Positions 32,118 to 43,412 of a stretch of DNA of 53,641 nt are shown piece after piece. The notes under the pieces were generated by a model. It did no database searches, was not told where the DNA came from, and saw nothing but the letters and a program-made list of their open reading frames with translations. The translations under genes were made by a program, and so were the position numbers. The stretch's first letter is position 1, and every line of letters starts with the position of its first letter. Source of the DNA: Bremia lactucae (lineage: Eukaryota > Oomycota > Peronosporomycetes > Peronosporales > Peronosporaceae); contig NC_090619.1 of NCBI RefSeq assembly GCF_004359215.1, forward strand, positions 4,228,059 through 4,281,699, written 5' to 3'.

Positions 32118-33170
32118 ATGTGTCCGTTGGTGGGCCAGCGTTGGCTGTATGCTATTCTCTCTGAGCAGAGATGAATAGCATGCGGCCATAGCCGAGTTCA
32201 TTCAACACGAACTTGACGGAGCGCAAGAGAAAGTAGCCTTGCTTTACCAGCAAGGCTCTCAACTCACAGAGGTGTTGGGAGGTCAGGGTGCTCAACAGAT
32301 GGAACTCTTGAGATAGCAGCATTTACATGCTGCTAATAAGCCGACGCGGTAGCGTCGACCCGAAAGCTTAAAGATCGAAATCTCTAAGTTTTAGGCGAAC
32401 CCCTCTTGAGATGATTCGTCGAATAGACGATGCCATAGAAGCTCGTTGTGTCAGTGTGATGCGACAAAATGAAATTTGGCATCCCCAACTTAGCCGGCCT
32501 TGCGGCTCAATCTTCACGACCCATTAGTTTTTGGGTCGTATGAGGTCTTTAGGATCCGGCTGAGACAAACCTTTAGCTGACACGTGCCGAATACAGGGCT
32601 CGAGCGGAGCTCCTGAATTTCAAGCAGGGCAAGCGTGATCTACACGCTTGTGCCCAACACGAGACCTGGTCAATTTATCGTGAGTTATCCAATTGATGAA
32701 CAAACACAGGTGACTGTGTCTATGATAGGTCTTGCAGACGGTCATATTAAGCCCGGCCTGTTCCGGCTAGAATTAGAGTCGCTAGACCAAGCGATCTCAA
32801 TAGCGGAACAGGAGGACTTTAGTCTATAGCAGGCATTTGTCCACTCTGGTGCTTATCATCCACCGAGCCGACAAGAAAATGGAGGTCCAGAACCCATGGA
32901 AATCTCGTATGTAGAGAGCGAGAAGCCTCTCTCTTCAAGTTACAAACGGTAATAGAATTGTATTTGATTTTTAAACATGGGCCACTACGCCTATGAATGT
33001 AGTGCCTCCACGGCTAGTGCATGAAAACACTGAGAAAAAAGACTGACCTCTCGCTAGGAATAGCGGAGGACGCTGTTGCGAAATCGCAACGGCAAGGCGG
33101 GTCGTCAAAAAACGGTCGGGTTCAGTAGGTGCGGAGCGCCCTACTGATCCAGCAACGTCAATAGAATAAG
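32118..33170 (+). pseudogene. gag of element D
   Basis: The start region matches E, but the ATG at 32118 gives only 18 codons. Later pieces: FIQHELDGAQEKVALL in another frame, LFRLELESLDQAISIAEQED (to 32829), and a knuckle with two Cys lost (GHYAYEC). Heavily frameshifted. Confidence 0.72.
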
Positions 33171-33179
33171 CGGCTCTTT

Positions 33180-33660
33180 TACAAAAGTTGCTCCTTACTG
33201 TGTGTAACTGCATCAGGGGGTGAGGTAAATTTCATCACCCTGAAATTAAAAGTATCATATAAGTTGCCACTAAAGTCCCTAGTCGGTTGTGGGGCGTCGA
33301 ATAACTTTATTAGGTGCCAATCGCTAGAAGACCGCAGACGCAATTTTATTGAGCGCGATATCCCTCTAACGGGGATGACAGTGCGCCTAGCAACAGGCGT
33401 TTCTGTAACAGTACAGAAACGTGTAGTTGGTATTCAATCCACATTAATGGGTAAACAATACGATGATGATTTTATCGTACTGGATTTGGGTGACAAAAAA
33501 TTGATGTCATCCTTGGATAACCATGGCTCAGAAAGTACGAGCCATGTATAAATTCGCAGCATCAAGCCGTAACGATGCCTGTCTTTTGTTCATCTGATGG
33601 CCAGCTGGTGAACGTCTTGGAGCGTCTACAAGATTGTGAGTGTCTAACGAGTGAGTGCGA
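33180..33660 (+). pseudogene. Protease of element D, catalytic Asp lost
   Basis: Reads SLVGCGASNNFIRCQS, where B has LVDCGASNNF, so the catalytic Asp is Gly. Strand motifs IPLTGMTVRLATGVS and DDDFIVLDLGDK follow. Inactive even if expressed. Confidence 0.75.
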
Positions 33661-34429
33661 CGGCCTCACTTGTGGTTCGGTCATTAGCATGAATGCACTA
33701 GATCCATATGTGAATGCCCAACACACTGTCGAGTTAGATCCCGACAGCTGTGCACAAGCACAGGCAGCGTCGATGTTCGACCATTCAAATAAGTTGATTG
33801 GTACGAAACAAGGTTGCTTGCTTGAAAATTATGATCCAAGTAAGCCTGTCTATGTGAGACAGAGCAAAGGTCCTCGATGGACTGAGAGTCGGTCGTGGAG
33901 GCTCTCGCTGTGATAACGCAACCACAGCTTGAGGCAGTTGGGGAGGATTCTCCCCAAATAAAACTTGAGAGAATAATAAGTCCCCAAGAATCTGTGGGAA
34001 TACGTCTCAGCAAACCTGTGGTCAAATGTTCCCAGGTACCGTCGGAACTAAGTTTCAAAGAGGAAACTGAGACGATAGATGACTTAGTGAACAATGGATC
34101 AATTTTAGGCGCTTATTAACTTGGTCTAATAGCGCCTCTGGAATAAACTTTGGAGATAAATCAATTACCAACGCTATAGCCAAAACGGTTCTTGCGTTAT
34201 CTGCGTAGTGGCAAAGTTAAGCAGATCTGCGACTTGTCACAGATGACAACTACGTGGCCGATATTCGCTCGGCAATAGCATTTTTTTAGAGTGAACGATT
34301 TCTCTGCAGCTCATTGATATACAAAAATGTCATCAATGAGAAGACTCGGATTGAACGTCTTACGTCCCAAATTTGGGACAAACCTTTAATATAAGACATA
34401 ATAAAATTCAAGGATGTCCTCCCTAAATC

Positions 34430-35290
34430 AGTACCATGCGAGTTGCCTAAGGTTAAAGGTACTCGATATGAAATCGACCTAATTTCAGGATCGAAATACA
34501 GTGTCATGAAGCAATGATCATTGCCTCGTGAACAAGTATTAGCAATCGACAAATTCTTGGCCAAACGCTTAGCAGTGGGCCATGTGAGGGAATCAACTTC
34601 CCCACATAGCTCTCCGACCTTATGCGTGCGTATAGCAACAGGAAGATGGCGGATTGTGCATGCATTCAATATAACGAACCCTGCAACGGTACTGGCACAA
34701 ACGCCGCTACCACGAAAAGACGTAATCATTGATGGCATGTCCAAAACTTCTATCTTCTCGTCAAATGATCTCATGGATGGATTCTATCAGACCCTTATCC
34801 GTGAACAGAATATCCTGTTCACAGCAGTAAGTTCCCCAAGCGGTCTGCTGTGGGAGTGGTAAGTCGTGCTACAGGGATTTAGTAATGGCCCTGCGACATT
34901 CAACAGATGTGTAAGCAATCTATTAAGACCAGTGCGGATTTTGCGCCGATTTATTTGATGATGTCTTTGTTCATAGCAGAGCCATGAATAGAAAGTTGGA
35001 CGTTGAACTACATCGTTCCTACGTCCGAAAGCTTCTTACGCTTATGCGTAAGCACAAGCTGTATGCTAATCTCAACAAGTGCATTTTCGCTGCAAGCGAA
35101 ATTATACTTCTTGGCTGCATCGTGGGTAAACACGGTGTACGCCTGGATCCGGAAAATATCAATGCGATAACCGATTGACCTGTGCCAGTCGATGTGAAGG
35201 GACTTTAAAAGTTTATCGGCTTAGCGGCATACCTGCACAAGTCCTCACGCAATTATGCCGAAATGACAGTACATCTTCATCAAAGAAAAA
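34430..35290 (+). pseudogene. Reverse transcriptase of element D
   Basis: Open 34521-34862 with HVREST, CVRIATGRWRIVHAFN and MDGFYQTLIREQNILFTAV. The catalytic YFDDVFVHS lies after a shift at about 34950-34980. MRKHKLYANLNKCIFAA and LGCIVGKHGVRLDPEN follow. Confidence 0.78.
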
Positions 35291-35780
35291 TGTTAAGTGG
35301 TCATGGAACGCTGATTGTCAGTGTTTCTTCGAGGGTACCAACAAAAGCTTGATGCAATCGCCAATCCTGGCGATTGCGGACCAAGACCGACCATTCCATG
35401 GGGTCTGGGACCCCAGATAATTTGCGATCGGCTGTGCGTTGATGCAATTTGACACAGACGGCGCAGAGCGCGTCGTCTGATATATATCGCGTCAGCTTCA
35501 ACCAGCCAAGTGCAACTATACAGTGCATGACAAAGAACGTCTTGCCATGAAATATGCACTGACTAAGTTTATGGTCTATCTCTTGTGAGATAGACCATTC
35601 ATTGTATATACGGACCATGCGTTTTTACGCACGGCCGTTAACAGTCCACACCTCTCACAAAGGATGGCGAGATCGTTGACTTTGTTCGCGGAGCAAAACT
35701 TCTCCAAGGATCATAACCCAGAACGACTTAACGTCGTCGCAGGTGCTCTTTCGCGCCGGCCCGATTTTGAGCCGACTGCG
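35291..35780 (+). pseudogene. RNase H of element D
   Basis: Blocks corresponding to LAIADQDRPFHGVWD, then the KYAL and DHA segments in other frames, ending near 35780 with a degenerate VVAGALSRRPDFE-like text. Confidence 0.7.
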
Positions 35781-35849
35781 TAAATCAATAGTGATTATAA
35801 GGCCACTGTTGCTACAATAAGTGTTCAGTCGTCAACATTACTTGACGAC

Positions 35850-37470
35850 GTTAGAAGAGCTTATGAAGATAACAAGGCTCTTAAAAGATTGATAAATTAC
35901 CTTAGAAAGCTATCTTAACAATCCTTAAAAGGATTGTCGTACTTGTATTGATCCTCAACAGATCCATACACAATGCGCAACGGTTTGTCGTACTAACAGC
36001 CATTGTTGGCCCCACACCTCGTGTCGCCAGCATGATGATTTGCGATTACGCATCATTTATAAGGGCCACGATGCACCAATAAGTGGTCATCGTAGACGTG
36101 AGAGGACTTATCGCATGATAAGTCGCGACTTCTACCGGCCACGCCAGTATGAATTTGTCCGCAAGTACATACGTTCTTGCGAAGTTTGTCAATGGGTGAA
36201 GCTCTGAGCTTCATCCCGTGCTCCGTTACAACCTCTGCCTGTTGCGGTAGAGTGTTGGCAGTCTTTATCGATGGACTTCGTCTTCGGATTCCCCGAGACA
36301 ACCACAAATGGTATACTTGTTTTCGTTAATCGTTTTAGCACAGATGATACATCTTGCTGCTGTCCCAGGGTCGATCACAGCCAAAGGCTGTGCTCGTGTC
36401 TTTCACGACACGATATTTCGACTCCATAGGTTACCTCGCCGACTGGTCTCAGATCGAGACCCTTAATTCACGGTGGAATTTTGGCAAACAGTGTTCAAAT
36501 CACTTGGAACACAGTTAAAATGTCAACTTTTGATCAACCTTAAGCAGATGGTCAGACGGAGCGGGCAAAGTCGATATTCTCGAAGAGATACTTCGCGGAT
36601 ACGTCCACTCTTTTACGAGTTGGAGCGAGCTCTTGCCGATGGTAGAATTAGCCATCGACAAGCTTCTACAAAGCATACACCGTTTCTCGTGAATGGCTAC
36701 GCCACCCCACGTATACTTAACCTGTTTGAGAGTAACTCTTATTTACGGGGGGATAGCCTCGCTCGAGCAAAGAACCTTCTAGCTCTTGCTCATCACGCAT
36801 TGGCCCAAAAGTTGATGCGAAGGATATTAATGTTGATTTTATTAACATTGAAGTGGACAAACTCAGTTATAGCAATAATGCTATTAGTGATGATGAAAGA
36901 CTCAACATCGAAAACATTATTATTAATGAGAACGATAACACTTTCAATAATGAGGAGATTGATATCTCCGCAGTGCGAAAGACCGGTCGCACTAAAAACA
37001 AAAATAATACCGAGTCAGCAGGTGATTTCCTGCTGGCTAGAGAAGCAGTGGTCCGTTTCGTACAGGATTCCATCGCTGATGCGGTGGACCGACAGAAATG
37101 GAACTCTAACATAAATTGAAGAGCAAACATACTTTCATTTATTTACAATGACCTGGTCCTACTATCTACGGTAAATCTACCAAAACATGCAGTGTCGAAT
37201 GTGGTCAGTGGTAAATATCTGCCCAAGTATATTGACCCGTTTAGTGTATTTCACCGCCCCAAACTTATATTTTATGACCTCGGCCTACTGTCTAAGGTAA
37301 ATCTACCAAAAAATGTAGTGACGTATGTGGACAGTGATAAATTACTTCCCAAGTATATCGACCCGTTTAGTGTATTTCACCGCCAAGGCAATGCGAACAC
37401 GATCGAGCTGCCTTGAAAGATGCGTACGCATGCTACGCTCTATGTTGGGCGCCTGCGCCCGTTCCATCAA
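35850..37470 (+). pseudogene. Integrase of element D
   Basis: HHCC region about 36040-36200, catalytic core about 36250-36720, then a polar insert (NNAISDDERLNIENIIINEN) and the TESAGDFLLAREAVVRFVQD block. The GPY/F module is present twice in tandem (37148-37384). Confidence 0.75.
37148..37384 (+). repeat. 126-bp in-frame tandem duplication of the GPY/F module
   Basis: Unit 1 at 37148-37273 and unit 2 from 37274, with high similarity over 111 bases. Both encode a V-N-L-P-K segment followed by LPKYIDPFSVFHR. The period of 126 is 42 codons, so the frame stays open across both. Confidence 0.85.
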
Positions 37471-37839
37471 CACGAGCCTTCTTCCGATTCCAGATTACCC
37501 GGAACGGTCTAGGGCATCCGCCAGAGCCTTATGTTCTCGGGACAGAGTCTGATTCTCATGAATCAGACGATTCACTCTGTCCTACAAGAAAGAGATCTCC
37601 TAATGAGCTGTCGCCAGCTCGTTTTAAAAGGGACTGATGTGTCTTCCTTTCGTTCGCCAGTTGATTAATCGCAATTTGCGCACAATTTCTCATTTAGTCA
37701 CGAGAAACATTATCAACCGTCTCCGCTAACTCGCGGCGACGGGATCGCTCGTGATCAAGATTCTTCCATTCATAATAAAAGGTTTAATCCAAATCACAAT
37801 GTTGTTCCGGGTTTGTCAAACGAGGCGAATCCGATTTTT

Positions 37840-38075
37840 CCTCCCACTCTCCCTCCATTTACGAATTGGATGGTGAGAAGCGCTTTCTTGTTGAAAGCTT
37901 CTTGAACCACCGCAGGGCAAAGGGGGTTCGAACGAGTTATGTCCTTCGTTGGCGAGAGTATCCACCCTCGCATGATAGCTGGGAACCTCGTTCCCAACTG
38001 ATGATGGAATTTCCGGGTCTCACCTGCAGTACAACGAGACCTACCCTCTTCGACAGAAAGTCCATCAGAGAATGA
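37840..38075 (+). pseudogene. Chromodomain of element D
   Basis: Open from 37866: EKRFLVESFLNHR, GVRTSYVLRWREYPP and HDSWEPRSQL are the three conserved chromodomain blocks, including the aromatic positions near the start (F), W of LRW and W of SWEP. This identifies the A-E group as chromoviruses. Confidence 0.82.
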
Positions 38076-39102
38076 GCGCCTCCCGCGCTCGTAAAAGGAT
38101 TAGAGGTTTCAATCTCTTGACGCATCTCATAAGAGATGAGCGTCATCGAATGGTGATTTTCAAGGGAATGTGCTTCCTTAAAAGCACCTTAAAACAGCAT
38201 GGCCATGAGTCCTCCCACGAGAGGCAAGGTATTTTTGCCTCTTTAGACAAACAATGCATCTTATAGCGTGCACCGACTACGATCCGTTTCTCAAACGTTA
38301 ACGGAAAGCATTTAGCTTGTCCAGCCAAACCTCAAACCTCACGGATTATGTTCTGCACATTTTGTACAAAGGCTGTCCAAGCTTGGAACAAAGGTTTTTC
38401 ATTCTTTGCCCGTTTGCATGTGAACTATTAATGCTGGAAAAAGGCATCGATGAAGAATTCCGTTTCATCCTCACCAGGATTATGAAGCCTGGATGAGTCG
38501 AATAATTGAACATGATATTGATCGTTGGTCATACACTTAGAGGGTAACCAAGGCCTTTTTCAGGAGCGAACCGCAACGTATTGCGCTCCCTCTCCTGTTG
38601 GCTCATGTTAGCGCTAACGCTAACTTCTCCCTTAAAACGATTTTTGGAATCACTCCTTTCCTGGTGACGTACACCAACGTCACTTAATCGCCCTTAGTGT
38701 CATCATCAGATGACTCGCCACCAAAGAGGTCCGAAGAGTCAACAACCTCGTCATCACCGCTTTGGTACTCACGTTTGAACTCAAACGTTTACGGACTCGA
38801 CCCCGGGTGATCCGGCGGCCGTCGCTGTCGCCACTGGGTCGGGCAATGACGGTCATTTTGGCCAGTCACCCACAATTGGTGTAGCAGGTGACTTGTCCCC
38901 GTCACCTGCAATGTCATCAACAGATGACAAACCCCAGTCACCTCTAATGGGAGGAGGAGGAGACTTCCCCCCCCCCGCGGAAGACGCATTAGCGTCTACT
39001 GAAACATTTGCCGTACTGACAGCTACACTGATCCGTGCAGCTGCCATCTTAACGGCCTCACTGCCCACGCGCACAGACTTGTTTGTCGCCATCTTAATTT
39101 AG
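38076..39102 (+). other. Post-chromodomain region of element D
   Basis: About 1 kb conserved with C. Coding-like patches in shifted frames include YEAWMSRIIEHDIDRW (about 38480-38530). The last 210 bases (38893-39102) are open on the plus strand. The minus strand is open over 38853-39092 from the ATG at 39092 (MATNKSVRVGSEAVKMAAAR). A Ser/Asp-rich patch lies at about 38695-38760. Strand of coding is unresolved. Confidence 0.45.
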
Positions 39103-39105
39103 TCA

Positions 39106-39200
39106 AAATAAATAATGCAAATAAAATCGGTATTTTTATTAAAACCAGTTTTCAATTAAAACCGATATCTTTATTAAAACCAATAATACAAATTACAGGA
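39106..39200. repeat. AT-rich junction between D and G
   Basis: Two imperfect copies of a TTTATTAAAACCA-type unit separated by about 45 bases mark the boundary. No LTR terminus is visible. Confidence 0.45.
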
Positions 39201-39713
39201 AAGACTTAATAATCTTCTCGGTGACCCAACATCATCGACATGGACCACATCAAATGGATTCACGCTTTTGCAAGTTCTGGGTGGTAGAAGACCATAATCT
39301 TCTTTTCCACCAGGAACCTTGGCACGCTTGCAACCCAAACACGTCGTTCTTAATCGTGCAAATGTAGATTCCATGCTTGGCCAGTACAGGATCGGGCAAA
39401 TGGTCTTGTATTGTCTCTCATGAGCTTGATGCCTAAGACTCTCATGGTACCAGTGCACCTAGTCCTCGCGAAGCTTCGGTGGGACAGTTACACGCTTGTG
39501 GTAGGCTACCAAGGTACACCCGAGCAGAGGTAATGGCTGATAATCGGGGTTGTTGGAGTTCGAAAGATATGAACAGTTGATTGTCTGAATGATTGGGTCT
39601 TCATCTTGATGTAGCCGAAGTACCGTACCAAGCATGACACACTGAAGGGCTTCCGTGATTGAGCAGATCTCATCCATCAGTGATGCATCGACTTTTTTCA
39701 TGTTCTGGAACAC
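39200..39713 (-). pseudogene. Integrase N-terminal part of element G
   Basis: LPLLGCTLVAYHKRV and PPKLRED precede a single in-frame TAG at 39459-39461. After it comes the HHCC domain: WYHESLRHQAHE, ILYWPSM and TCLGCKRAKVPGG. The core starts with FDVVHVDD and is cut off by the junction with D. Confidence 0.8.
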
Positions 39714-40994
39714 AACTGAAACCCCAGGAGCATTGTCCGGTACTCACGGAGAATCTCGACAATCGATTAGCAACTCCAGTTTTATTGTTGAAGATTTGCG
39801 CTGGTGTTTGGTATGTGATCCAGAGTAACACGCTAAGGTCTTGAGCTCTTCTATAATAACACCCTCGCTTATGTCCCCTTGCATTCGCATACACGTGGAA
39901 TGGCTTTTAAGGTCGGGAGAGGAGAGAAGCACTGCCTTTGCAAATGCTTTTTGTATGTTCCGGCACGCCTTAGTGTCTGTAGGAATCCACGTAAAGGGAA
40001 CATTGTGCTTGTCAAGCGTTGAAGGGCTGCATAACGCTGTCTTAATTGGCACCATAACCCAATAGTAATTGATCATGACTAGAAATCGCCTTAGCTCTTT
40101 CTTGTTTCGCGGGACCGCAATCTATTGTATCGCTTGAAACTTTTTTGCTTGCGGTCTGATCCCTTCCGCGTCAGCGTGTTGCCGATATAATTTACCTTCG
40201 ATCGAACATTATGGCACTTTTTTCGTTCAATGTGACATCTTATTTGTTCAGTCGCTCCAACACCACTCAGAGATGCTCGAGGTGATCGAATTCGTTGCTC
40301 GAAAACTCCAAAATATTATCCAGGTATACAAACGACGATATTCAGATTACCAAAAATCTTCTCCACGCATGTCTGATACTCATTAGGTGCGGTAGAATTT
40401 CCCATGGGAAGGCGCTTGTATCGGTACTATCCAAAAGAGAGGCAGAAGGCAGTTTGCGGCCTGCTTCGCTCAGCCAACTGCTCGCAGTAGTAGCCCATGT
40501 TAGCATCCAAAGTCGTTAAGCACTTTGCTTGTGACCGACGTAGCAGCATCTCGAACAAAACATGAACTATGGCGTAGTCATCGATTGAGTACTCGGCAGT
40601 CAATCAGCAGGCGAAGGAAATTGTTCGGCTTCGGCTTCGTCACAAAAAACGCCGAACTGGCCATTTCCGAATCTTGAATCTGTTCTAATACACCGAATGT
40701 ATTAGACGCTAGATCTCTGCTCTTGCTGCTTTTTCTTGACTGCGAAGAATCGGATATAACTTAGCGTGAACTGGCTTATAATCGGATGATAGTGGTAAGA
40801 TGTAATCATCAAACCTCATCCGTTCCAGATGACCATCATACAAATGTCGATTCTCCTCTAGCAGCTTCATGTAGCTCATAGATAATTCGGCAGTCCGATG
40901 ATTTGGAATCAATTCTGTAAGGTCGACAGCCGAATCAGCAAGCTCTTCATATTCTTCTACATGGTCTGTGTCGAGAGTGTCTGACTTGGTGTTA
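39714..40994 (-). pseudogene. RT-RNase H remnant of element G
   Basis: RT start HLYDGHLERMRFDDYILPLS and PVHAKLYPILRSQEKAA are readable at 40709-40860. RNase H pieces (VPFTWIPTDTKACRNIQKAF, then STIKLELL) lie at 39744-40030. The palm motif was not located with confidence. Confidence 0.72.
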
Positions 40995-41330
40995 TCAATC
41001 CGGCTTGAAGACAATGCTCGTCACATTGAGCTGTCTGATCACCAAAGTTAATCGTGATGCTAAGTGCACGGAGCAATTACGACCAATGACCATAGTATTC
41101 ATGCTGTTTTCCGTCCATTGAAAGCGGTGCGTGATAACTAGATCAGCTTTTAGCTCGGGAGAGCGAAATTGAGCGACGATGGTCCTACTACTCGTCTGAT
41201 CGTGACCCGTAATTGCAAACATCGTCGTCGATTGTGGCATCACTTAGTACCCATGCTTGGCACTGGCAAGCACAAATGAGTTGTTAGCGATACTTCGTGA
41301 GGCACCAGTGCCCAACAGAGAAATAATCTT
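40995..41330 (-). pseudogene. Protease remnant of element G, active-site Asp lost
   Basis: Reads LLGTGASRSIANN where family members have LLDTGAS, so Asp is Gly. The second half has QSTTMFAI, ELKADLVITHRFQW and NTMVIGRN in the expected order. Confidence 0.75.
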
Positions 41331-41505
41331 TCTCATGGCGAAGTCGTACGATAACTCGCAGCAAAGCTATTGGGGCAATGGACTTTTGCCGGACTAGACC
41401 AATCAGCTTGCACTCGTCTTCGCTGCTGATGTCGTCTTCTTTTAATATGTTTGGGGTTTTCTCTGGATCATTTTCGACTTCCAGCTACTTGTGCTCCTCG
41501 GTTGA

Positions 41506-41966
41506 TCATGAGGTTGAAGCAATCACTTGTATTGTGCGATCTTGTTTTCTGATGCGAGCACCACATATCGCCTCCGTTTGACCTTGGAGTTGGTCTTCCC
41601 TCCTTCTTGCTCTTGTACTATTGTCCACTCTTTTGAACATTCTTACCTTCGCTGAGATGTCCTTCGCTGCGACTGTATTTCTCTTTGCGGCCTCTAAAAG
41701 GCCTACGCCTTTCTCCTGCAGCAGTTGATTTTGTTTCTCCAGTCGCGAGAAATTAAGCATCACTTTATTCAGTGTATGGTGTGTTACACCTGCAGCTGCA
41801 AGCTTGTCTTGCCATGCAATCACAACTACACTTCAGAGAGCTACGCGGACTTCAGCCCTTGAGCTTTCGAATCTTCCTTTGTAGGGTCTCCGCAGGGATG
41901 CCATATTTGGCTGGCGATATTATCACCTTATAGGTGACGGAGTCGTCACCATCGTGTCGGCCCATG
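41506..41966 (-). pseudogene. gag-like remnant of element G
   Basis: An ATG at about 41964 opens a 37-codon stretch (MGRHDGDDSVTYKVIISPAK). Another frame gives a charged helix-rich segment (NFSRLEKQNQLLQEKGVG) ending at 41506. Position before the protease suggests Gag, but no capsid or knuckle motif was seen. Confidence 0.5.
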
Positions 41967-42226
41967 CTGGATGGGGATTGATTCTGTTCTGTCCGATTTG
42001 GAATTGATCAAATAAAATGACAAGGTCTTGGCTAGCAGAGAGCTATCGGCTCCGCAACTCTTGTTCGTAAGGCTTGTGAAGTAGTTGGTAAAAGTAAGAA
42101 TGAATTAAAAAGGTAGTAAGGCCTACCATACTTAAACTAACGGCTTGATACTACGCCAACTGTCTTGTCAACTTACATCGTCCACCGTCGTCCAATTGTC
42201 ATGTCCATCCATCATGTGGCATGTGA

Positions 42227-43100
42227 AACGCTGACCATTCGTCAATAGTGATCATTCTACTTCTATCAAAAACTACTGCTTCAGCCATAAGTTGTGTGCC
42301 AGAATCCGCAAGCTTCGCGTTCCATGAATCGTCCACCCAAATGTTTGTACTTTAAGCTGCCCGTGAACAAGTGGTGGATCTACACTATGCAAATATAGAA
42401 GCCCTCTTGCGCACCAAATGGAATCCGTATCTGCAGCCTCCACTTATGATTTGTTTTGTTTTTCGCGACAACATCGTGAGCATTAAGTGCGTTGGACTAA
42501 GCTGCCCTAGAAAGGGCTTCCAAATCTGGACGCTTCCGTCTGTTCCTACCAGAAGCTGACTTCCTTGGGGGCATGCAACACATTAAAGCGAGCCACGCGT
42601 GCATTTTTCACCGACAATACAGAAGTAGCCTTCCTGCAGAAAGGCACCCATAAAGAGCATGTCGCAGGCCGCCCATGCGAGTGGCCGTAGGTATTCGCCA
42701 AATAGGTGAACTGAATGACTTTTTGACGTGCAACACAAGTTCGATTTGTAGCATACAGTTTAAGAAGAAGAAATACAGCGAATTCTTTTTGACTTGTTCC
42801 CTCCTCGCCAACATGAGATCAATCCTAATCATTCTAGTGTTGTGTGCTGAAAGTATCTATTAAACAAACAACTGGACGATGACACATCCTCTTTCAACAG
42901 TGTGCTGATGGAAAGATTTAATATGCAAGCTTTGCTTGGTTCTGATGATTTAGAAAACTTCATATTAGAATGTGGGCGACATGGGCTCAAGAAATGATGA
43001 GGGGCTAATTTTGAGCAGTAGGAAGAATGTCTGTTAGGTTGACGCCGCTCAATTTATGTTTACGTTGCGAGGCTTGTTAATAACGACACAATGCTAGGCT
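42227..43100. other. No gene recognised
   Basis: Short frames only, none with a recognisable domain. Possibly old transposon debris. Confidence 0.4.
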
Positions 43101-43412
43101 TCATTGTATAAGGATCGGGTCCAGCACCAAACCAAGATACGGTCTCCAATTCAAGTTATGGTGGACTGGGGAACGCCACAACTTTTGTAACTGGTCAACT
43201 TCTAAAATACTAGTAGCGATAACGCGCCGACTCCTAGATGGAGAGTGTACAAGTTCGGCTGTACATTTGGGCACTTTTAACGACTCGTACTTATGACTCC
43301 CCCTTACGAAAAATTGATGAATGAGCGCGACCGCTAGTAATTCTAATGAGCAGAATTCCGTCACAGTATGAGCTAATTTCGTCCATTTTGAACAATGCAA
43401 TTGACACCACAC
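43101..43412 (-). pseudogene. Possible integrase-core fragment
   Basis: The 103-codon frame contains CSKWTKLAHTVTEFCSLEL and ALIHQFF, resembling the segment between the first two catalytic acids of Gypsy integrases (cf. LSKMVHLAPCK...FLDHVYRLHG of element F). The catalytic residues themselves are not visible. Confidence 0.3.

Larger units (their letters stand above)
31452..39105 (+). mobile_element. Element D: Ty3/Gypsy chromovirus without 3' LTR
   Basis: 5' LTR, gag, protease, RT, RNase H, integrase, chromodomain and 3' region in order. The end at about 39105 passes into AT-rich repeats and then into element G, so the 3' LTR is lost. All coding parts are broken. Confidence 0.85.
39200..42226 (-). 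mobile_element. Element G: second Ty3/Gypsy lineage, truncated
   Basis: On the minus strand: repeat and leader, gag-like start, protease, RT, RNase H and integrase zinc domain, stopping inside the integrase core. Sequence is unlike the A-E group. Riddled with stops. Confidence 0.78.
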
